DNA of 63,450 nt from Mesostigma viride. Its lineage: Eukaryota; Streptophyta; Mesostigmatophyceae; Mesostigmatales; Mesostigmataceae. The position numbers were made by a program, and so were the translations under genes. Below, piece after piece: positions 1 to 11,363 of the stretch (its first letter is position 1; each line of letters begins with the position of its first letter). The stretch is from positions 412,501-475,950 of the forward strand of contig RPFO01000764.1 in NCBI GenBank assembly GCA_009746045.1, in the 5' to 3' direction. The notes under the pieces are model-generated. The model did no database searches and was not told the origin of the DNA. It worked only from the letters and a program-made list of their open reading frames with translations.

Positions 1-14
1 ACAAACACACCCAC

Positions 15-2783
15 CTGGCGCGCAGCACCACGTTCTCTGCCTCGGCGATGCGGATGGTAGAATCGCGCGCCTCCAGTGTGGCGCTCAGCCGCTGCACGTG
101 ATCCGCCGCGTCCGCCAGCGTGCGGTCCCACATCCGCTGGAAGTGGCCCTCCAGACCTGCGGCAATGCCCCCTTTGGCCGAGATGCCCTCCAGGCGCAAC
201 GCGTACATGTCTGCGTTGATCAGCTGGGGTGGGGGGGAGGGCAAGAGAGCAGGGGCGAATAAAAGTACGATAGTATTATGTTAATTCATGACACATTATT
301 GGTCAATTATAGTCCGTAGTCAGAAGAGAAGAAGTCAAGAAAGGATGAGTCATCATAACACCTGCACATGCTGCAGCAGTTCCAGCTTTTCTGCCACCTG
401 CCACCTGTGGATGAATAGCCCTGGAAAGGCCATCTTGCGGCTGTGCGCGTGGTCACATTCGTCGTGCCATGACCTCGTACTAGTACCCACCAGTGGAAGC
501 TGGGGACCACAGAACGTGCCACAGAATGACAACATCACCGCGGAGCCCATGAACAAGGCAGGCCCGACCGTAGAGATCCCACGCCAGCGCAGCAAACGCA
601 TGTCACAAGCTCCATGAAGAAACCTCCAGGAACGCATTGGACGTCGTGGCCCCTGCCCCCTTTCCCCCACTGCTGCATCTCTCCACTGCCCGTCCGCCAG
701 GGTTGTTTTCCCCATAATTTTCCCATTACCACTGCCACGATGTCTCAGCCAAGCCGGCCTGCCCACCTTCTCGCACCCTTGGCTCCCCTTGCCACGTCAT
801 CTACTCATAGCCCCTACACACAAGCCGTACATTCCCATCCACGCCCTTTGCTGATCCTGACAAAACCCACCCATCCCACCACCTTCACCGCGCCGACTCA
901 CCTCACCTGTTCAGACATGCACACATACCACCTTCACGACCCCCCCTCCTTCCCCCCCCGCCCCACACACATTCGCCACTGGCCCCGAACAAACATACCT
1001 TCATTTCCCCCCCCTGCCCCCCCCACGCACCGTTACCATCCGCCTACTTTCATCGGCCCACCACACACAGACACACATTCAACCTTGCCCCCTCCTACCT
1101 TCATCGACGCGATCCGCTCGCACACACCATCATCTCCATGCCACCTCCCTGCAGGCTTCATCGTTCCCCCCCGCCCACCTCCCCACCCCACCTCACCTTC
1201 ATCGATGCGATCAGCTCGCGGTGTGTCCGCAGGTTGTCCTCCATGACACTCGCCAGCATGTCCCTGTGCTGCCGCACGCCCCCGTGCGCGTCCAGCATGA
1301 GCCCACCTAGGTCCTTCTCCATCGCGATCGTGCCCGCGTGCACGTCCTTGAGCACGCGGCTCATCTTCCGCTCGCACTTGCGCTCCATGCGCTCAATCAT
1401 CCGCTCTCCCTCCGCCCGACCCTCCACCACACCCTTCTCGTGCGCCTCCTTGGCCCGCTCTGCCGACTCCTTCTCCCACCACTTGTCCCGCCGTTCCCGC
1501 GCCTTCTCCGCCCTCTTCTGCTCCCCGTCGAGCGCGGCCTGAACCGTCTCCAACTTGGCCTTGGCATCCGCGTACTGGTCCCGCAGCACCGCCATGCTCG
1601 TCGCACGCGCTCGAAACTCCTGCTCGCGCACGCGCCTCGCCTCCTGCTCCGCTGCCAGCTGCCCCTCCAGCTCCGCCACCCTCTTCGCCAGGTCGCCTGT
1701 GGCGCGCCGCAGCTCCATCCGCGCCTCCCGGACCTCCCGCTCCGCTTCCTCCCTCACCTTCGCCTGCACCTGCCCCCGCAGCTTCTTGATCGTCGGGGCC
1801 GACCAGCCATGACCGATCGGCGTTCCGCTGCTCTCGTCATGAAGGAGGGTCGATGCCGAGGGGCTCCCTGGCCCGGGGGATGTCGCGTCCACAATAGAAT
1901 TTGTCTCTACCACCGAGCCGTTGTCCCTGGCGGTGCCCGCCTGGGACTCGCGCGCCGTGCCGGGGACCATGCTGATGTCACCCGCGTTGTTGGCTGGGAT
2001 CTGGATGTGCCGCCAGGGCGAGCCGGACTTGGGCGATTTCCTCTCCTTGGGCGATTTCCTCTCCTTGGGCGACTTTTGATGCTCGTAGGGAGAGTGACCC
2101 TGCTTGCCCTCGTGCTTGCCCTTGGCCCCCTCATCGTGGTGGCCACCACTGCCATCGTGCCCGTGCGCACCCTCGTGGCCCTGATTCTGCTCCCCGTCAC
2201 GCCCGTGGCCATGCCCACTTTTACCTGTACCACTAGCCACATGGAAGGTATCCTTGTCATCATGTCCATGGTTGCTGTACCCGCGGTGATCCTCTTCCTC
2301 TTCGTAACCACCGCCAGCGGCATCATCCGACAGCAAATCCTCCTCCTCCCCGTCCTCCCCTTCATCCGACCCATCCTCCTGGCCCAGCGGGACCCCTTCC
2401 CCCTTGGCCACCCGCGGTGACTCGCGCAGCGGAGAGAGGCGCCCGCCGGGCCGACGCGGGCTGACCCAGCCCTCGTCATCGTCGCTGTTAGCCAGATCTG
2501 CCGCATCGGCACCCCTGCTGGTCCCCGTCACGCTCCCGGCCCCAGCAATCTCCAGCGAGGTGGGGGGGGGGGCCCACGCAGGGCTCTGCCTGCGGGGGCT
2601 GGGCCGAGGGGCGGATGAAGGCATCGCCGCGACCCTGTGGGGCCTGTCGTCCGGGGAAGGGTCGGTCAGGCGCCGATTGTCGTCATCCTGCGGGCGTGCA
2701 GGCCGGGGGATCCGAAGTGCACGGGTTCGCAGGCGGTTTGTAGAGCAGCCGACGCAGGGGAGAGGGAGAGAGGACACTGGCAA
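15..2783 (-). CDS. Coiled-coil protein with acidic, Gly/His-rich N-terminus; two exons seen, 3' end outside window
   Basis: The first exon is 1197-2783 and the second 15-223. Exon 1 ends at ATGAAG followed by GTGAGG, and exon 2 begins after CCCCAG, in the same phase. Exon 2 ends at a GTGGGT donor, so the gene continues past position 1. The N-terminal ~330 residues look disordered: a Ser/Pro/Arg segment, an acidic run (GEDGEEEDLLSDD), a Gly/His/Asp-rich stretch and SPKERK repeats. From about residue 335 the sequence is a long Glu/Arg/Ala-rich coiled coil (for example ELEGQLAAEQEARRVREQEF) that continues into exon 2. The start could also be the second Met near 2624. The coiled coil suggests a structural or scaffold protein, but no family is recognised. 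The split nature and coding bias are convincing; the function is unknown. Confidence 0.7.
224..1196 (-). other. Intron of the coiled-coil gene with a duplicated exon end
   Basis: This ~970-bp pyrimidine-rich (on +) intron has GTGAGG at its 5' end and CCCCAG at its 3' end. Around 1097-1122 it holds a near copy of the last ~26 bases of exon 1 together with a GT donor. Weaker copies lie near 1037 and 978. The rest is low-complexity C/A-rich sequence without a supported gene. Confidence 0.5.
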
Positions 2784-3821
2784 ATGCCATTAGGGAGAGG
2801 CAGAGAGGTCGGGTGTGTGTGGGGGGGGGGGCGATCTAGAGGACCGGCATCCAGCCTTATAGGTAGTGCTTGCTAAGACAATTTCAGCCTTTAGAGAGTA
2901 TGATGCCTACCACCCAAAAGATGCATGCATGCATACATGCCACCTTAACATGCATCCAGACTACAAGAATGTCTTAGCCTACACAGGTAGATACTCGAAA
3001 GATCCTCTTGCCATAAATTCTTACTAATATCACATGGATGAGTTTCGTACCATCCAAAACCGCTCACGCACAGGGCGATGACCACACGGCTCTGGCATCC
3101 CATGTCGCATGGTCACCGCAGGGTGCCCCTGGGCTCGGCACACAGGGCCGTTTCCAGGTACCAACACGGATTTATGGTCCTTGGGCCGACAAGCGGGCTG
3201 GATGTTGTTTCACGGTTATGGCATTCTCCAGATCCAGTTTCACCACAAAAGGGCAACTTTACTGGAGGATCGCAGGCATAGTCCAGTCTGCTCGGATCCT
3301 AGGACATGGGATGCAAGAAAAACAAACTGTTACATGCCTACCTAAACAGATCCGTGCTAGTGCTTAAACTTTCATCTGTCTGCTACGTGGATATGTGTAT
3401 GAAGTCTAGGCTATTAGCAAGGCGGCCATACCATGCACCAGACGCTTCACGCCAAGGGTGTATACACGTCACAAAGTCAAAACTCCCTCACGGTTGTGGC
3501 TCCATTTCAGTTCCACCATGCCAGTGGCACTCAAGGGAGCTTGATTACTACATCAAGGTCGCCAACCCAGGCATATTGAATAGCATCGCACGTTGACGAC
3601 CTGGGGCTTCCGCGCTTGAAACGTAACCAGAGAATCCCTGCCCGTCGTGCACATACACACGCCCTGAGTACAGCAAGCTGCATGGTTCCTGCCCAATGCT
3701 AACTGGGATTCTCTAAATTAATCACATGATGCCGCCAAGATAACACGTTCCCGAAATGTCCGCCAGCCTGACAATGTTAAATTTTAGATTACTAATTAGC
3801 TTATGACATGCGTGTACGTAC
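2784..3821. other. Intergenic, no supported gene
   Basis: Only short open frames without recognisable domains occur here. The exons that should follow the 3822-4115 first exon would lie in this stretch, but no acceptor-exon pair stands out. Confidence 0.4.
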
Positions 3822-4115
3822 CTTCAAAGGGGAAGAGTAGGTTGGGTCATCTTCGGAAAAGACGTCATGCGCCCTCCTCAGCAATCCAGCCGAAAATGCG
3901 CGGGGCTTAACAGGTGTGGGGGTTTTGAGCGGGGACCCGGCACGCGCAGCTTCATTTCCCGCAAGTGCTCTCTTTTGCTTCACGGGAAGATCATCGAATC
4001 CAGGAAGAGCTATGGCGAAAGGGGACAGATTATTTACGGGGTTTGACGACTTCCTGGATTTTCTTCCGTCGCCATCAATTCCCCTTGCGCTTTTTTGAGA
4101 CATCGTGGCATACAC
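3822..4115 (-). CDS. First exon of an unidentified gene (partial)
   Basis: A Met start at 4115 (or 4103, MSQKSARG) opens about 98 codons that end at a good donor, CTTTGAAG followed by GTACGT. The peptide is basic and Ser/Pro-rich with several proline-directed sites (GSPLKTPTPVKP, YSSPLK). That composition is typical of disordered, kinase-regulated nuclear proteins. No domain is recognised and downstream exons were not placed. It is kept because of the start, the donor and the composition; it could still be a chance frame. Confidence 0.4.
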
Positions 4116-6003
4116 GAGCTCCCTTTACCCCTCTAAGTGCTTCATATGCCTCGGTTAGTGGAGGGCTAAATATTACAAAGGCCACACAAATTCTGCACGG
4201 CGATACTTATTTTACATGCTCCCTACTTCACTATCCGACGGAGTACCAGGTACACATGGGGCCACATGCTTGCAACAAAGTCAAAACCATGTCAACAACG
4301 AAATGTCGGTGCCAGCGAGTCGATGATAGATAAAGTTTAGTCTTCGACCGACGTGCACAAATAATCGCACATGCCGGTTAGTAGCCATCCCTGCCTCAAT
4401 CACGTAAATCAGCAACAATTTAATGAACGAGCCAAATCTAGCTACGCAAGACTGTTGACGAATGACGATGGACACGGCAGCTCTGTGCCACGTGTAAGTC
4501 GTCCGAGATGGTTCAGTTCAGTTGGATCCCACGCCGGAACGTAATTCATCAGGGTCCAGACTACAGAAACGCTGCGCTGGACGACCAGTGCTATGAACAG
4601 TTTAATCCATATGAAAAACCGGCTTCAAATTTACTCTGTACGTCCTGTGTTCGTAGCCAAACGCTTTAGGTAACGCATCCGTCTGCGTATGGAGTGGTCA
4701 AACCAGCCTGAACTTTGCAAGCTACGTATGTAATGATGCGTCGGTGCGGAAAGAAACCTTCCATATATTTGAGAGATGCAGGCATCAATTAATAAGCTTT
4801 TGGGCACCTTCCAACGAACTGGTGATGCGGCGACAATTCTGAAAATCTGATGAAGTCAACCCGCGGAGGAGCCGATGCCAGCCTTTGGGCTAGGAGTACC
4901 GGCGCCTTGGAGCGAGTGCAATTGCAGAGTTGGAGCGAGTGCAATCGTCGGCCTGATTAGGTAAATGCAATAATGCCTAGAACGAAACGCCCCCCCCAAA
5001 CTTTTGATTTCGTCAGAACGAAACGCCCCCCCCTAAAGTTTACATTTCGTTCAAACAATAAATCCCGCTGAGGTTTCAAATCAATGAATGAAGCAGTTGC
5101 CTCTTGTGGGGTTTCATGGAGCGCGAACAAATTTCTTCGGTCCATGCATATTGTGAACTGGGGGTGTAGTAGTTCCCGCATGGCACCACAGCGGCGCTGC
5201 AGCGGTGCTTCGCTCTTCCAGATCAATCTCATGTTAAAATTGAACCTACATCAGGAGGTATCTAGGCGACATTTGTTGGGAGAACTTGACAGTCCTTTCA
5301 CGGAGCTTGAGCTTCGTCGCGGGACACAGCTGCAACCCCGTGGTATATACAGGCCCATGGTTTCATGTTCTTCTATGGGCGGCTGCCTAGTCATCTTCAG
5401 TCCACCACGTCAAAAGCTTTGCGAGCGGCAACGCAAACGCCTCTTACGCCGCCTTTCTTGCTTCGGCAGCTAAATCGGACACTGAAAGTGTTGCTGCCCA
5501 TGCCTGTGTCCATGCTGCAGGTGGCCACGTCACGGAGACAACTGGTCGGCATAGGCTGCACACGATGATGAAGGGGGCGCAGGTGTTGCTATGCCAGAAA
5601 CAGGATGTCATGACGTACGGCATCGCCCATGCAATGGCATGCGGCAGTTCACATCACCGTTGATTGCCATTGTCCCTTCCTGGCGACGTCGCCTCAGCAT
5701 CTGCTGCAGCATCTATCATCTTTTAGCAGCAAAATTCGAAAGGAGGTCATTGGAAACTGGAGGCAGGGACAGTTCCAATCCGGGAAACATGAGGTCAGGT
5801 CGGGCATAGGGCACAGGGCTAGGTGTTGGTCACGCGCTGACCCCGCCGTCCTTGGCTGCATCCCGCCAGATACCCCCATTTCTGCGTCCTGCGACCTTGT
5901 AACCCAGCTCTTCTCCGCTTCGCTCCAGGCTTTGTCAGCCAGTTTGCTTTGGTCAAGCTGTTAAAGGTCGCCAAGTTTTGACCTCAAGGTATTTGCCGGC
6001 CGA
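4116..6003. other. Intergenic between the first-exon gene and the MYND gene
   Basis: No convincing gene is seen. A short TTCAGTTCAGTT motif at about 4514 precedes a CCCACGCCG segment similar to the repeats at 17.1-17.5 kb. Two near-copies of ACGAAACGCCCCCCC lie at 4981-5035. The divergent orientation of the flanking genes makes this a candidate shared upstream region. Confidence 0.35.
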
Positions 6004-9000
6004 ATGGCAGCCCCAGATGGCGATGACAAAGCGCGCGCGCTCTTCTCCGCTTGCAAGTATGCGGATGCCGCGGAGGAGTACGCACGCCTCACGCAGGCTC
6101 AGCCGTGCTGCGCCAAGTGGCTCACCAACCAAGCCAAGTGCCTGATCCACCTGGACAGGCATGCTGACGCCATCCCCCTGTGCGTGCGCAGCATCGCCGT
6201 CGATAAGGGATGGGCGAGGGGTTACGAGGTGGCGGGTCAAAGCATGCTGGTGCTCCATCAATTCCGAGAGGCAATAGAGCTGCTGATGCAAGGGATGAGC
6301 GCGGCACCCAGTCCTCTTATCGAGAAACTATTAAAGGACGCGCGCAAGGCCGGTCGCTCCACGCAGTCTAGCGCCTCAAACCCACAGTACACGCAGGCCA
6401 GAGGGTCAAACCCAAGCGGCATGCAGGCTAGAGGGTCAAGCCCAAGCGGCATGCAGGCTAGAGGTTCAATTCCGGGCAGCCATCTGCTGCCACCCGTAGA
6501 CTTCCACAGGCCACCTTCCGGGTTGGGGCGCTTCCACCCAGCCGGCTTGCCCCTTGGTCTGTTAGGCTTGGATGGCACGGGATGGCCGTGGGATGACCCG
6601 CAACTGCAGTCGGATGGTGCCGAAAAGGTGGTGACTGTGACGGTGGATGTGCCATTGCCCGAGGCGTGGGCGTGGCGCACGGTGGGGCGCGGCCAGCGGC
6701 TCCGTGAGCAGGTGCAAAAATCAAAGAGGGAGGGCTGCGTGCCTGAGATGGTGAGTGTCCTGGAGACGGGCGCCATCCAGGGATGCAGCATGTTCATGAG
6801 CTGTCTCGTGTCGGTGTACATGGACCCGGACACGTCCGCGTTCAACCCCTATATGGGGCTCGAGTGGGCACGCCGCTGCATCTCCGCGGGGCCCCACCCA
6901 AACTGGGTGATACTGGGTCAGAGCGACCCTGGCGTGGCGGCGTGCCAGGGCATGCTTGGGTGCGCCTATTTCCGTGGGACAGGCGTGGGCAAGGACCTTG
7001 GGGAGGCAGAGCGTTGGTTGCGGTTGGCGGTAGAAGCGGGCGACCCGCCGTCCGTTCACAACTTGGGTCTCTTGCTGGAGGAGGTTGGGCGGCTGACAGA
7101 GGCGGTGGCGATGCACACGCGAGGCGCAGAGCGAGGGGAGCCGGTGTCGATGCTTCGGCTTGGGCAGCTCCTGGCAGCCGGCACAGGGTGCGCCAGGGAC
7201 GTGGCGGCGGCGGCCGCGTGGTTTGATAAGGGGGCAGCCGCGGGGGATCTGGATGCCGTGTGGGCGCTGGTGGAACTTGCGATTACACAGCCAGGCGCCG
7301 AGAGGTCCCCCATTCTCAGGACCGCACGCGAGCACTTGCGGGCGCTGAACGCGGACCAGCCGCCGTTGTGGGCAGTGCCAAAGCGCCACCTGTCCCCCGG
7401 TCTCACGTTGGCAATGGAGACCTCGGTCTGTCTTGAGATTCAGAAGGCCGGGGACGAGGCCATGTCCCTGGAAGACATGCGGGCGGTCTTGGTGGCTGCG
7501 GGCGACGCACCGCCGAGCCTGGAGGAGTTCTCGCGCCACGGCAACGCGCCAGGTGGCAACGGGGAGGAGCGGTACCAACAGAACTTGCTGGACCGGCTGT
7601 CGCGGCGCCGCCCGTTGACCGACGTCGAATGGGAGGCGGTGGAGTTGGCGCAGCAAGCCGCCACGCAGGCGTCGCTGGCCCAAGCGAACGCTGGTTCTCC
7701 TATCCCTGATCACGTGTTTGGGATCCTGACCAGCCTGGGGAGATTGTTTCGGGCCAAGGGGATGGACCAAGAGGCACACATGCGGTTTGCGCTGCCCGCC
7801 GCTGAGATGGGCGACCCAGAGGCCTGCCACCTGGCGGGGCGCCACCTGGCAGCCGTGGGCTCGTCGGGCAAGGACCGGCGGGCGGCGCAGCGGCTGCTGT
7901 CACAAGCGGCGGCCAGGGAGGTCCCAGGGGCTCAGGAGGACCTGGACACGCTCACGAGGCGGCTGGCCAGGCTAGGGGGGGATGCGGGCGGTGATGGTGG
8001 CGATAGTACGGACAGCGGGGGCGGGGGTGGAGGTGTGGGTGTGGGTGATGTGGGCATCAGTCAGGAGGATGCTGCAGATGGCACAGGTGTTGATGATGAT
8101 GCCGCGTTGAAAGGCGTTCACGACGGGTGTGGGTCGAATGATGCGGCATCCAAGGGGGCATATGGGCTAAGAGCCGTAGGAGCTGCCGCGCCAGGTGTCG
8201 GCAGTGAGGCACAGGATGGGCCCGCTCGCCGGACAGAAGAAGGCGATGATGGGATGAGAAAGAAAAAGGAGGGCGGGGACAAGGTCGAGGAGGGCGAGGA
8301 CCATGGGAGGGGCGAGGGCGAGGGTGAGGGCAAGGGCCAGGGCATGGAAACAGGCAAGGGAAATGGCAACGAAACAGGCAAGGGCAAGGACAAATGCAAG
8401 GCTAAGGGCAAGGGCGAGGCCAAGGGGAAGCAGCCAGCTGGCGCTGAAGGTGGTTACGGGGATGCATCTGCGTTCCCCGTAGGGGACGAGCTGGACCCGG
8501 AGTGGATACCGTTTGAACTTAGACCCACCGAGTCGCCCCTTTTCATCACCGGGGGCCCCCGCGTGTACATTCCCATTCTTGAGGCCTACGTGCGCACTCA
8601 CCCCCTGTCGTACACCGGCTGGTCGCTGCTCTACTCGTGCCGCCACCTGAACCGGGCGCTGCGAGCGCTGGCTCGCAACGACCTCGCGGCCACGCTTGCT
8701 GACTACTGTCACGCGATTCTGTTCAACAACAAAGTGCCCACGATCTGCAACCAGCTGGACCTGTACACAATGGAATCCTTCCCCTCACCACCATTCCAGC
8801 GGTTGCTCGACTATGTGGACTTGCAGCTGCACAACGGGCCGTCGCCCACACCAGCGAGCGGTCCAGCTCCCCCACTATTTGCTTGCAATAATGGCACACC
8901 TTCCTCATCAACCCGCAGAACGAATACCGGCTCGCACCCCGCACCGTCCCCAAGCCATAGCGGCGCATCATCGGCACACTCCGCCAGCCATGATCCGCGT

Positions 9001-10164
9001 CGAGCTGGGGACAAGGACCCTAGTGTCCGCGAACGCGTCACATCAACATCATCAGAAGCGCCGCCCACGTTGCCCTTCTTCCAAGCGGCCATTGTGGCGC
9101 TGCACCTGGGCCGGGTGAACCGCAACTACCTCATGACGTGTGTCAACGAAGCGCTCACGGTGGCCCCGCCCCGGTTGCTGCCTGCGATGCTCCGCTGGAG
9201 GGGGAAGGCGGTGGGGTCCCTTAAAGACTTCGGCGCCGCGATGGCGGACGCGGAGGAGGCGGCTGCGCTGTTGCGTGCGGACGCCAGCACGTCGCTGTGG
9301 CCGTACGACCCTCCCGAGTTGGTCCATTCCCACGGTGATGACTCTCGATCGCCCTGTGGTGCTGCTCAAACGGTGAGACAGGTGGCCCAGGGAGAGCTGC
9401 CCCAAAGCGTGGACCAGGGATGGCGTTGTCAAGGAGTGGACGAGGGAGACTTGGCTCAAGGTGTGGCCCAGGGAGGGTCTAGGGTGGCCGGATCCCCCTT
9501 GTCAAGTTCGCCCAAAGATCTATTGCCCCAGGACGTGATATCCCGTTTGCGAGGCATCATGGCGTGCGTGCTGGAGAGTGACATGGCATCCGCAGCATTG
9601 GGGCTCCAACGCCCCGAAGGCGTGGTTGCCCACTGTAGGCGCTTCCAGCAGGGCGTCCCTGAGGACACCCACGGCGTCTGCGACACGTACGTCGATGCGT
9701 ACCAAGCGTCCGAGTTCGTGCCCCCTCGCAAGGGCATCCCGGCAACGGCATCACCCGAGGGCCTGCAGGCGCTGCGGGAGTATCACCGATTGCTCAAGTT
9801 GCGGGTGCCAGTGTACCGCCCACTTGGCCCTAACGAGCTGCCCACGTTGCATAATGGTCCGATACCACTGCTCCTGTCCATGAAACGCCGGACGGCAGCC
9901 AGGCCCGCGGCGGCAGCAGCCAATGGGACGAGAGCGTCAGACCGAAGAGTTGGCAGAGGCTCGGGGAGTGCTGGGGGGGAAGCGCGTTCCGCCAGCCACA
10001 TGGGGGGCGGTGGCCCAGCCATGAAAATGTGCTGGGGCTGCGAGCAGAGAGTGGCGTCACTGCTGCGGTGTGGACAGTGCCGGCTGGCGGGGTACTGTTC
10101 GCGCGAATGCCAGAAGAAGCACTGGAAGGAGGGGCACCGGGAGGCGTGCGCAAAGCTGGCATAG
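6004..10164 (+). CDS. TPR / Sel1-repeat / MYND zinc-finger protein, single exon, 1386 aa
   Basis: Residues ~10-110 form TPR-like helical pairs (ADAAEEYARL, AKCLIHLDRHADAIPLC). Residues ~309-428 carry Sel1-like repeats, for example GCAYFRGTGVGKDLGEAERW followed by a 'LGQLLAAGTG' unit. A low-complexity Gly/Asp then Lys/Gly/Glu linker occupies ~660-830. The C-terminus (from ~1340) is a MYND zinc finger with CWGC, CGQC and YCSREC, then His and Cys, matching the C6HC pattern. MYND and Sel1/TPR modules are protein-interaction domains often found together in large algal and protist families. A scaffold or regulatory role is an inference. Three 10-residue repeats (GMQARGS-type) lie near residue 130-160. 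The ATG at 6004 is the first Met of the frame and fits the start of the TPR homology. The absence of introns over 4.1 kb is unusual beside split neighbours. Confidence 0.88.
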   Translation: MAAPDGDDKARALFSACKYADAAEEYARLTQAQPCCAKWLTNQAKCLIHLDRHADAIPLCVRSIAVDKGWARGYEVAGQSMLVLHQFREAIELLMQGMSAAPSPLIEKLLKDARKAGRSTQSSASNPQYTQARGSNPSGMQARGSSPSGMQARGSIPGSHLLPPVDFHRPPSGLGRFHPAGLPLGLLGLDGTGWPWDDPQLQSDGAEKVVTVTVDVPLPEAWAWRTVGRGQRLREQVQKSKREGCVPEMVSVLETGAIQGCSMFMSCLVSVYMDPDTSAFNPYMGLEWARRCISAGPHPNWVILGQSDPGVAACQGMLGCAYFRGTGVGKDLGEAERWLRLAVEAGDPPSVHNLGLLLEEVGRLTEAVAMHTRGAERGEPVSMLRLGQLLAAGTGCARDVAAAAAWFDKGAAAGDLDAVWALVELAITQPGAERSPILRTAREHLRALNADQPPLWAVPKRHLSPGLTLAMETSVCLEIQKAGDEAMSLEDMRAVLVAAGDAPPSLEEFSRHGNAPGGNGEERYQQNLLDRLSRRRPLTDVEWEAVELAQQAATQASLAQANAGSPIPDHVFGILTSLGRLFRAKGMDQEAHMRFALPAAEMGDPEACHLAGRHLAAVGSSGKDRRAAQRLLSQAAAREVPGAQEDLDTLTRRLARLGGDAGGDGGDSTDSGGGGGGVGVGDVGISQEDAADGTGVDDDAALKGVHDGCGSNDAASKGAYGLRAVGAAAPGVGSEAQDGPARRTEEGDDGMRKKKEGGDKVEEGEDHGRGEGEGEGKGQGMETGKGNGNETGKGKDKCKAKGKGEAKGKQPAGAEGGYGDASAFPVGDELDPEWIPFELRPTESPLFITGGPRVYIPILEAYVRTHPLSYTGWSLLYSCRHLNRALRALARNDLAATLADYCHAILFNNKVPTICNQLDLYTMESFPSPPFQRLLDYVDLQLHNGPSPTPASGPAPPLFACNNGTPSSSTRRTNTGSHPAPSPSHSGASSAHSASHDPRRAGDKDPSVRERVTSTSSEAPPTLPFFQAAIVALHLGRVNRNYLMTCVNEALTVAPPRLLPAMLRWRGKAVGSLKDFGAAMADAEEAAALLRADASTSLWPYDPPELVHSHGDDSRSPCGAAQTVRQVAQGELPQSVDQGWRCQGVDEGDLAQGVAQGGSRVAGSPLSSSPKDLLPQDVISRLRGIMACVLESDMASAALGLQRPEGVVAHCRRFQQGVPEDTHGVCDTYVDAYQASEFVPPRKGIPATASPEGLQALREYHRLLKLRVPVYRPLGPNELPTLHNGPIPLLLSMKRRTAARPAAAAANGTRASDRRVGRGSGSAGGEARSASHMGGGGPAMKMCWGCEQRVASLLRCGQCRLAGYCSRECQKKHWKEGHREACAKLA

Positions 10165-10633
10165 GAGGGAGTAATGCCATGTGCATGTCCTTTGTGTATT
10201 CCGGCCGTCTTGATGCACACATGGGAGATCGGATTTGCTGAGAATATGGGTCTACTTGGACGGAATGGCATGCTGGTCAAGCGCCTCGACATGTACAGAT
10301 GAGTGCAAGAAGACATGTATGTGTGCCTACTCGATATGTGCCTGGCTGCGCCGCTGTCGATATGGCGACAAAGATCAGACATCATTGGCCGAGTACCCGA
10401 TAAATTCAACTTATTTAAGTGTGCAAGGATAAATTAATAAGCACGTGGCTGCGTATAAGGACGCATGTCGGTATTCATCCGCCAGTTTTGGGCTAGCTGT
10501 TCGTTTGATGCATGCGCGTGGTCGAATTTTATTCCATTGACTTGGCTGCTTGCATTATGCACAGCGTGCCTGCTTGCATATCATGGCATGCAATCAAGTA
10601 AGTACTTGCTTGTCATGCACATTTTTAAAAAAT
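10165..10633. other. 3' flank of the MYND gene, nothing recognised
   Basis: AT-richer sequence with no coding signal. It presumably includes the 3' UTR of the MYND gene. Confidence 0.35.
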
Positions 10634-10735
10634 TTATTAATTAATTAAACACCTGCTCCCGTCGGGGAGTCACGGAGCACCAAAGTGCTTTTAATCCCTA
10701 TGTGTGCACAGCGGGAAGGGCAGGGACCCCCCTCT
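10634..10735 (-). mobile_element. 5'-truncated LINE tail (ORF1-type family), 3' end only
   Basis: Read on the minus strand this is the conserved 3' end of the family at 23622-24436: GATTAAAAGCACTT-like sequence, a GTGCTCC...GGGAGCA-type stem-loop, then a TTAATTAATTAA tail at 10636-10648. Only ~100 bp remain, as expected for severe 5' truncation during target-primed reverse transcription. Confidence 0.7.
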
Positions 10736-11041
10736 TCGGAGGATACTAGTCAAGCAATTACCTCGATCTTAACATTGCCCATAACAAGAAGGGCTGGCGT
10801 ACGGCTGTCTATGATAAGCGCAAGGATATCCTAAATATCAGCGAATTCCTTTTATTCGCTACCCCGATATTAATTCACAGTCTCCTTTCCCACACAGCAA
10901 AATATGGTGTTGTTCTTAGTCAGTTGCATCGTTTTTCCCGTCTTTGTTCCTATCACGTGCGGGTGTCGATTTCATCACAACTCTTGTTGAACTCTTGCAT
11001 TGTTTGTTGGTCAAAGACTATGACTGAGAAATTATGCTCCG
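10736..11041. other. Spacer, nothing recognised
   Basis: No open frame with support and no repeat similarity noticed. Confidence 0.3.
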
Positions 11042-11363
11042 TCAAGTACGGTGTTTTTTGCAATTAACGTCACCCACATCTGTTGGGTGCTGCCCCTTGG
11101 CACAAGCTCTACAAACAGGTCGTGGACCGGCTGGATTGCGTAGTATCTCAACACATCTGCACCCTGTGATGCCATCTGTTATTCCGAGCTTGGCACTGGA
11201 TTCGTTGTCCACATCGTCGCGTCGCTGCAGCAACACGATGTTTTCTGGCATATGCCGGCTTTTGGTTCCCGCCGCACATTTGAAAGTGCTGTCCTTTGGA
11301 TTTTTGCCTTTGCACCGTGTGCATGCAGTTCTCGGACGTTTGGCAACATGACATGGCTAACGT
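11042..11363 (-). CDS. Possible last exon encoding a Cys-rich, zinc-binding-like peptide
   Basis: A minus-strand frame runs from a possible TTAG acceptor at ~11364 to a stop at 11042. It encodes ~106 residues with spaced Cys/His: TACTRCKGKNP, FKCAAGTK, GCRCVEI, CRACAKGQHP and NCKKHR. This looks like a zinc-ribbon or knuckle array, as at the C-termini of some transposase-derived or nuclear proteins. No upstream exon was found, so it may be a relic. The function is not assigned. Confidence 0.3.

Noticed and set aside
614-1246. 210-aa Pro/His/Thr-rich plus-strand frame
   Set aside because: Lies antisense to exon 1 and its C-rich intron; low-complexity composition only.
4957-5232. 91-aa minus-strand frame
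   Set aside because: Half of it is a duplicated C-run segment; no start context, splice site or domain.
6721-7845. 374-aa minus-strand frame opposite the MYND gene
   Set aside because: Antisense shadow of a high-GC coding region without domain signal.
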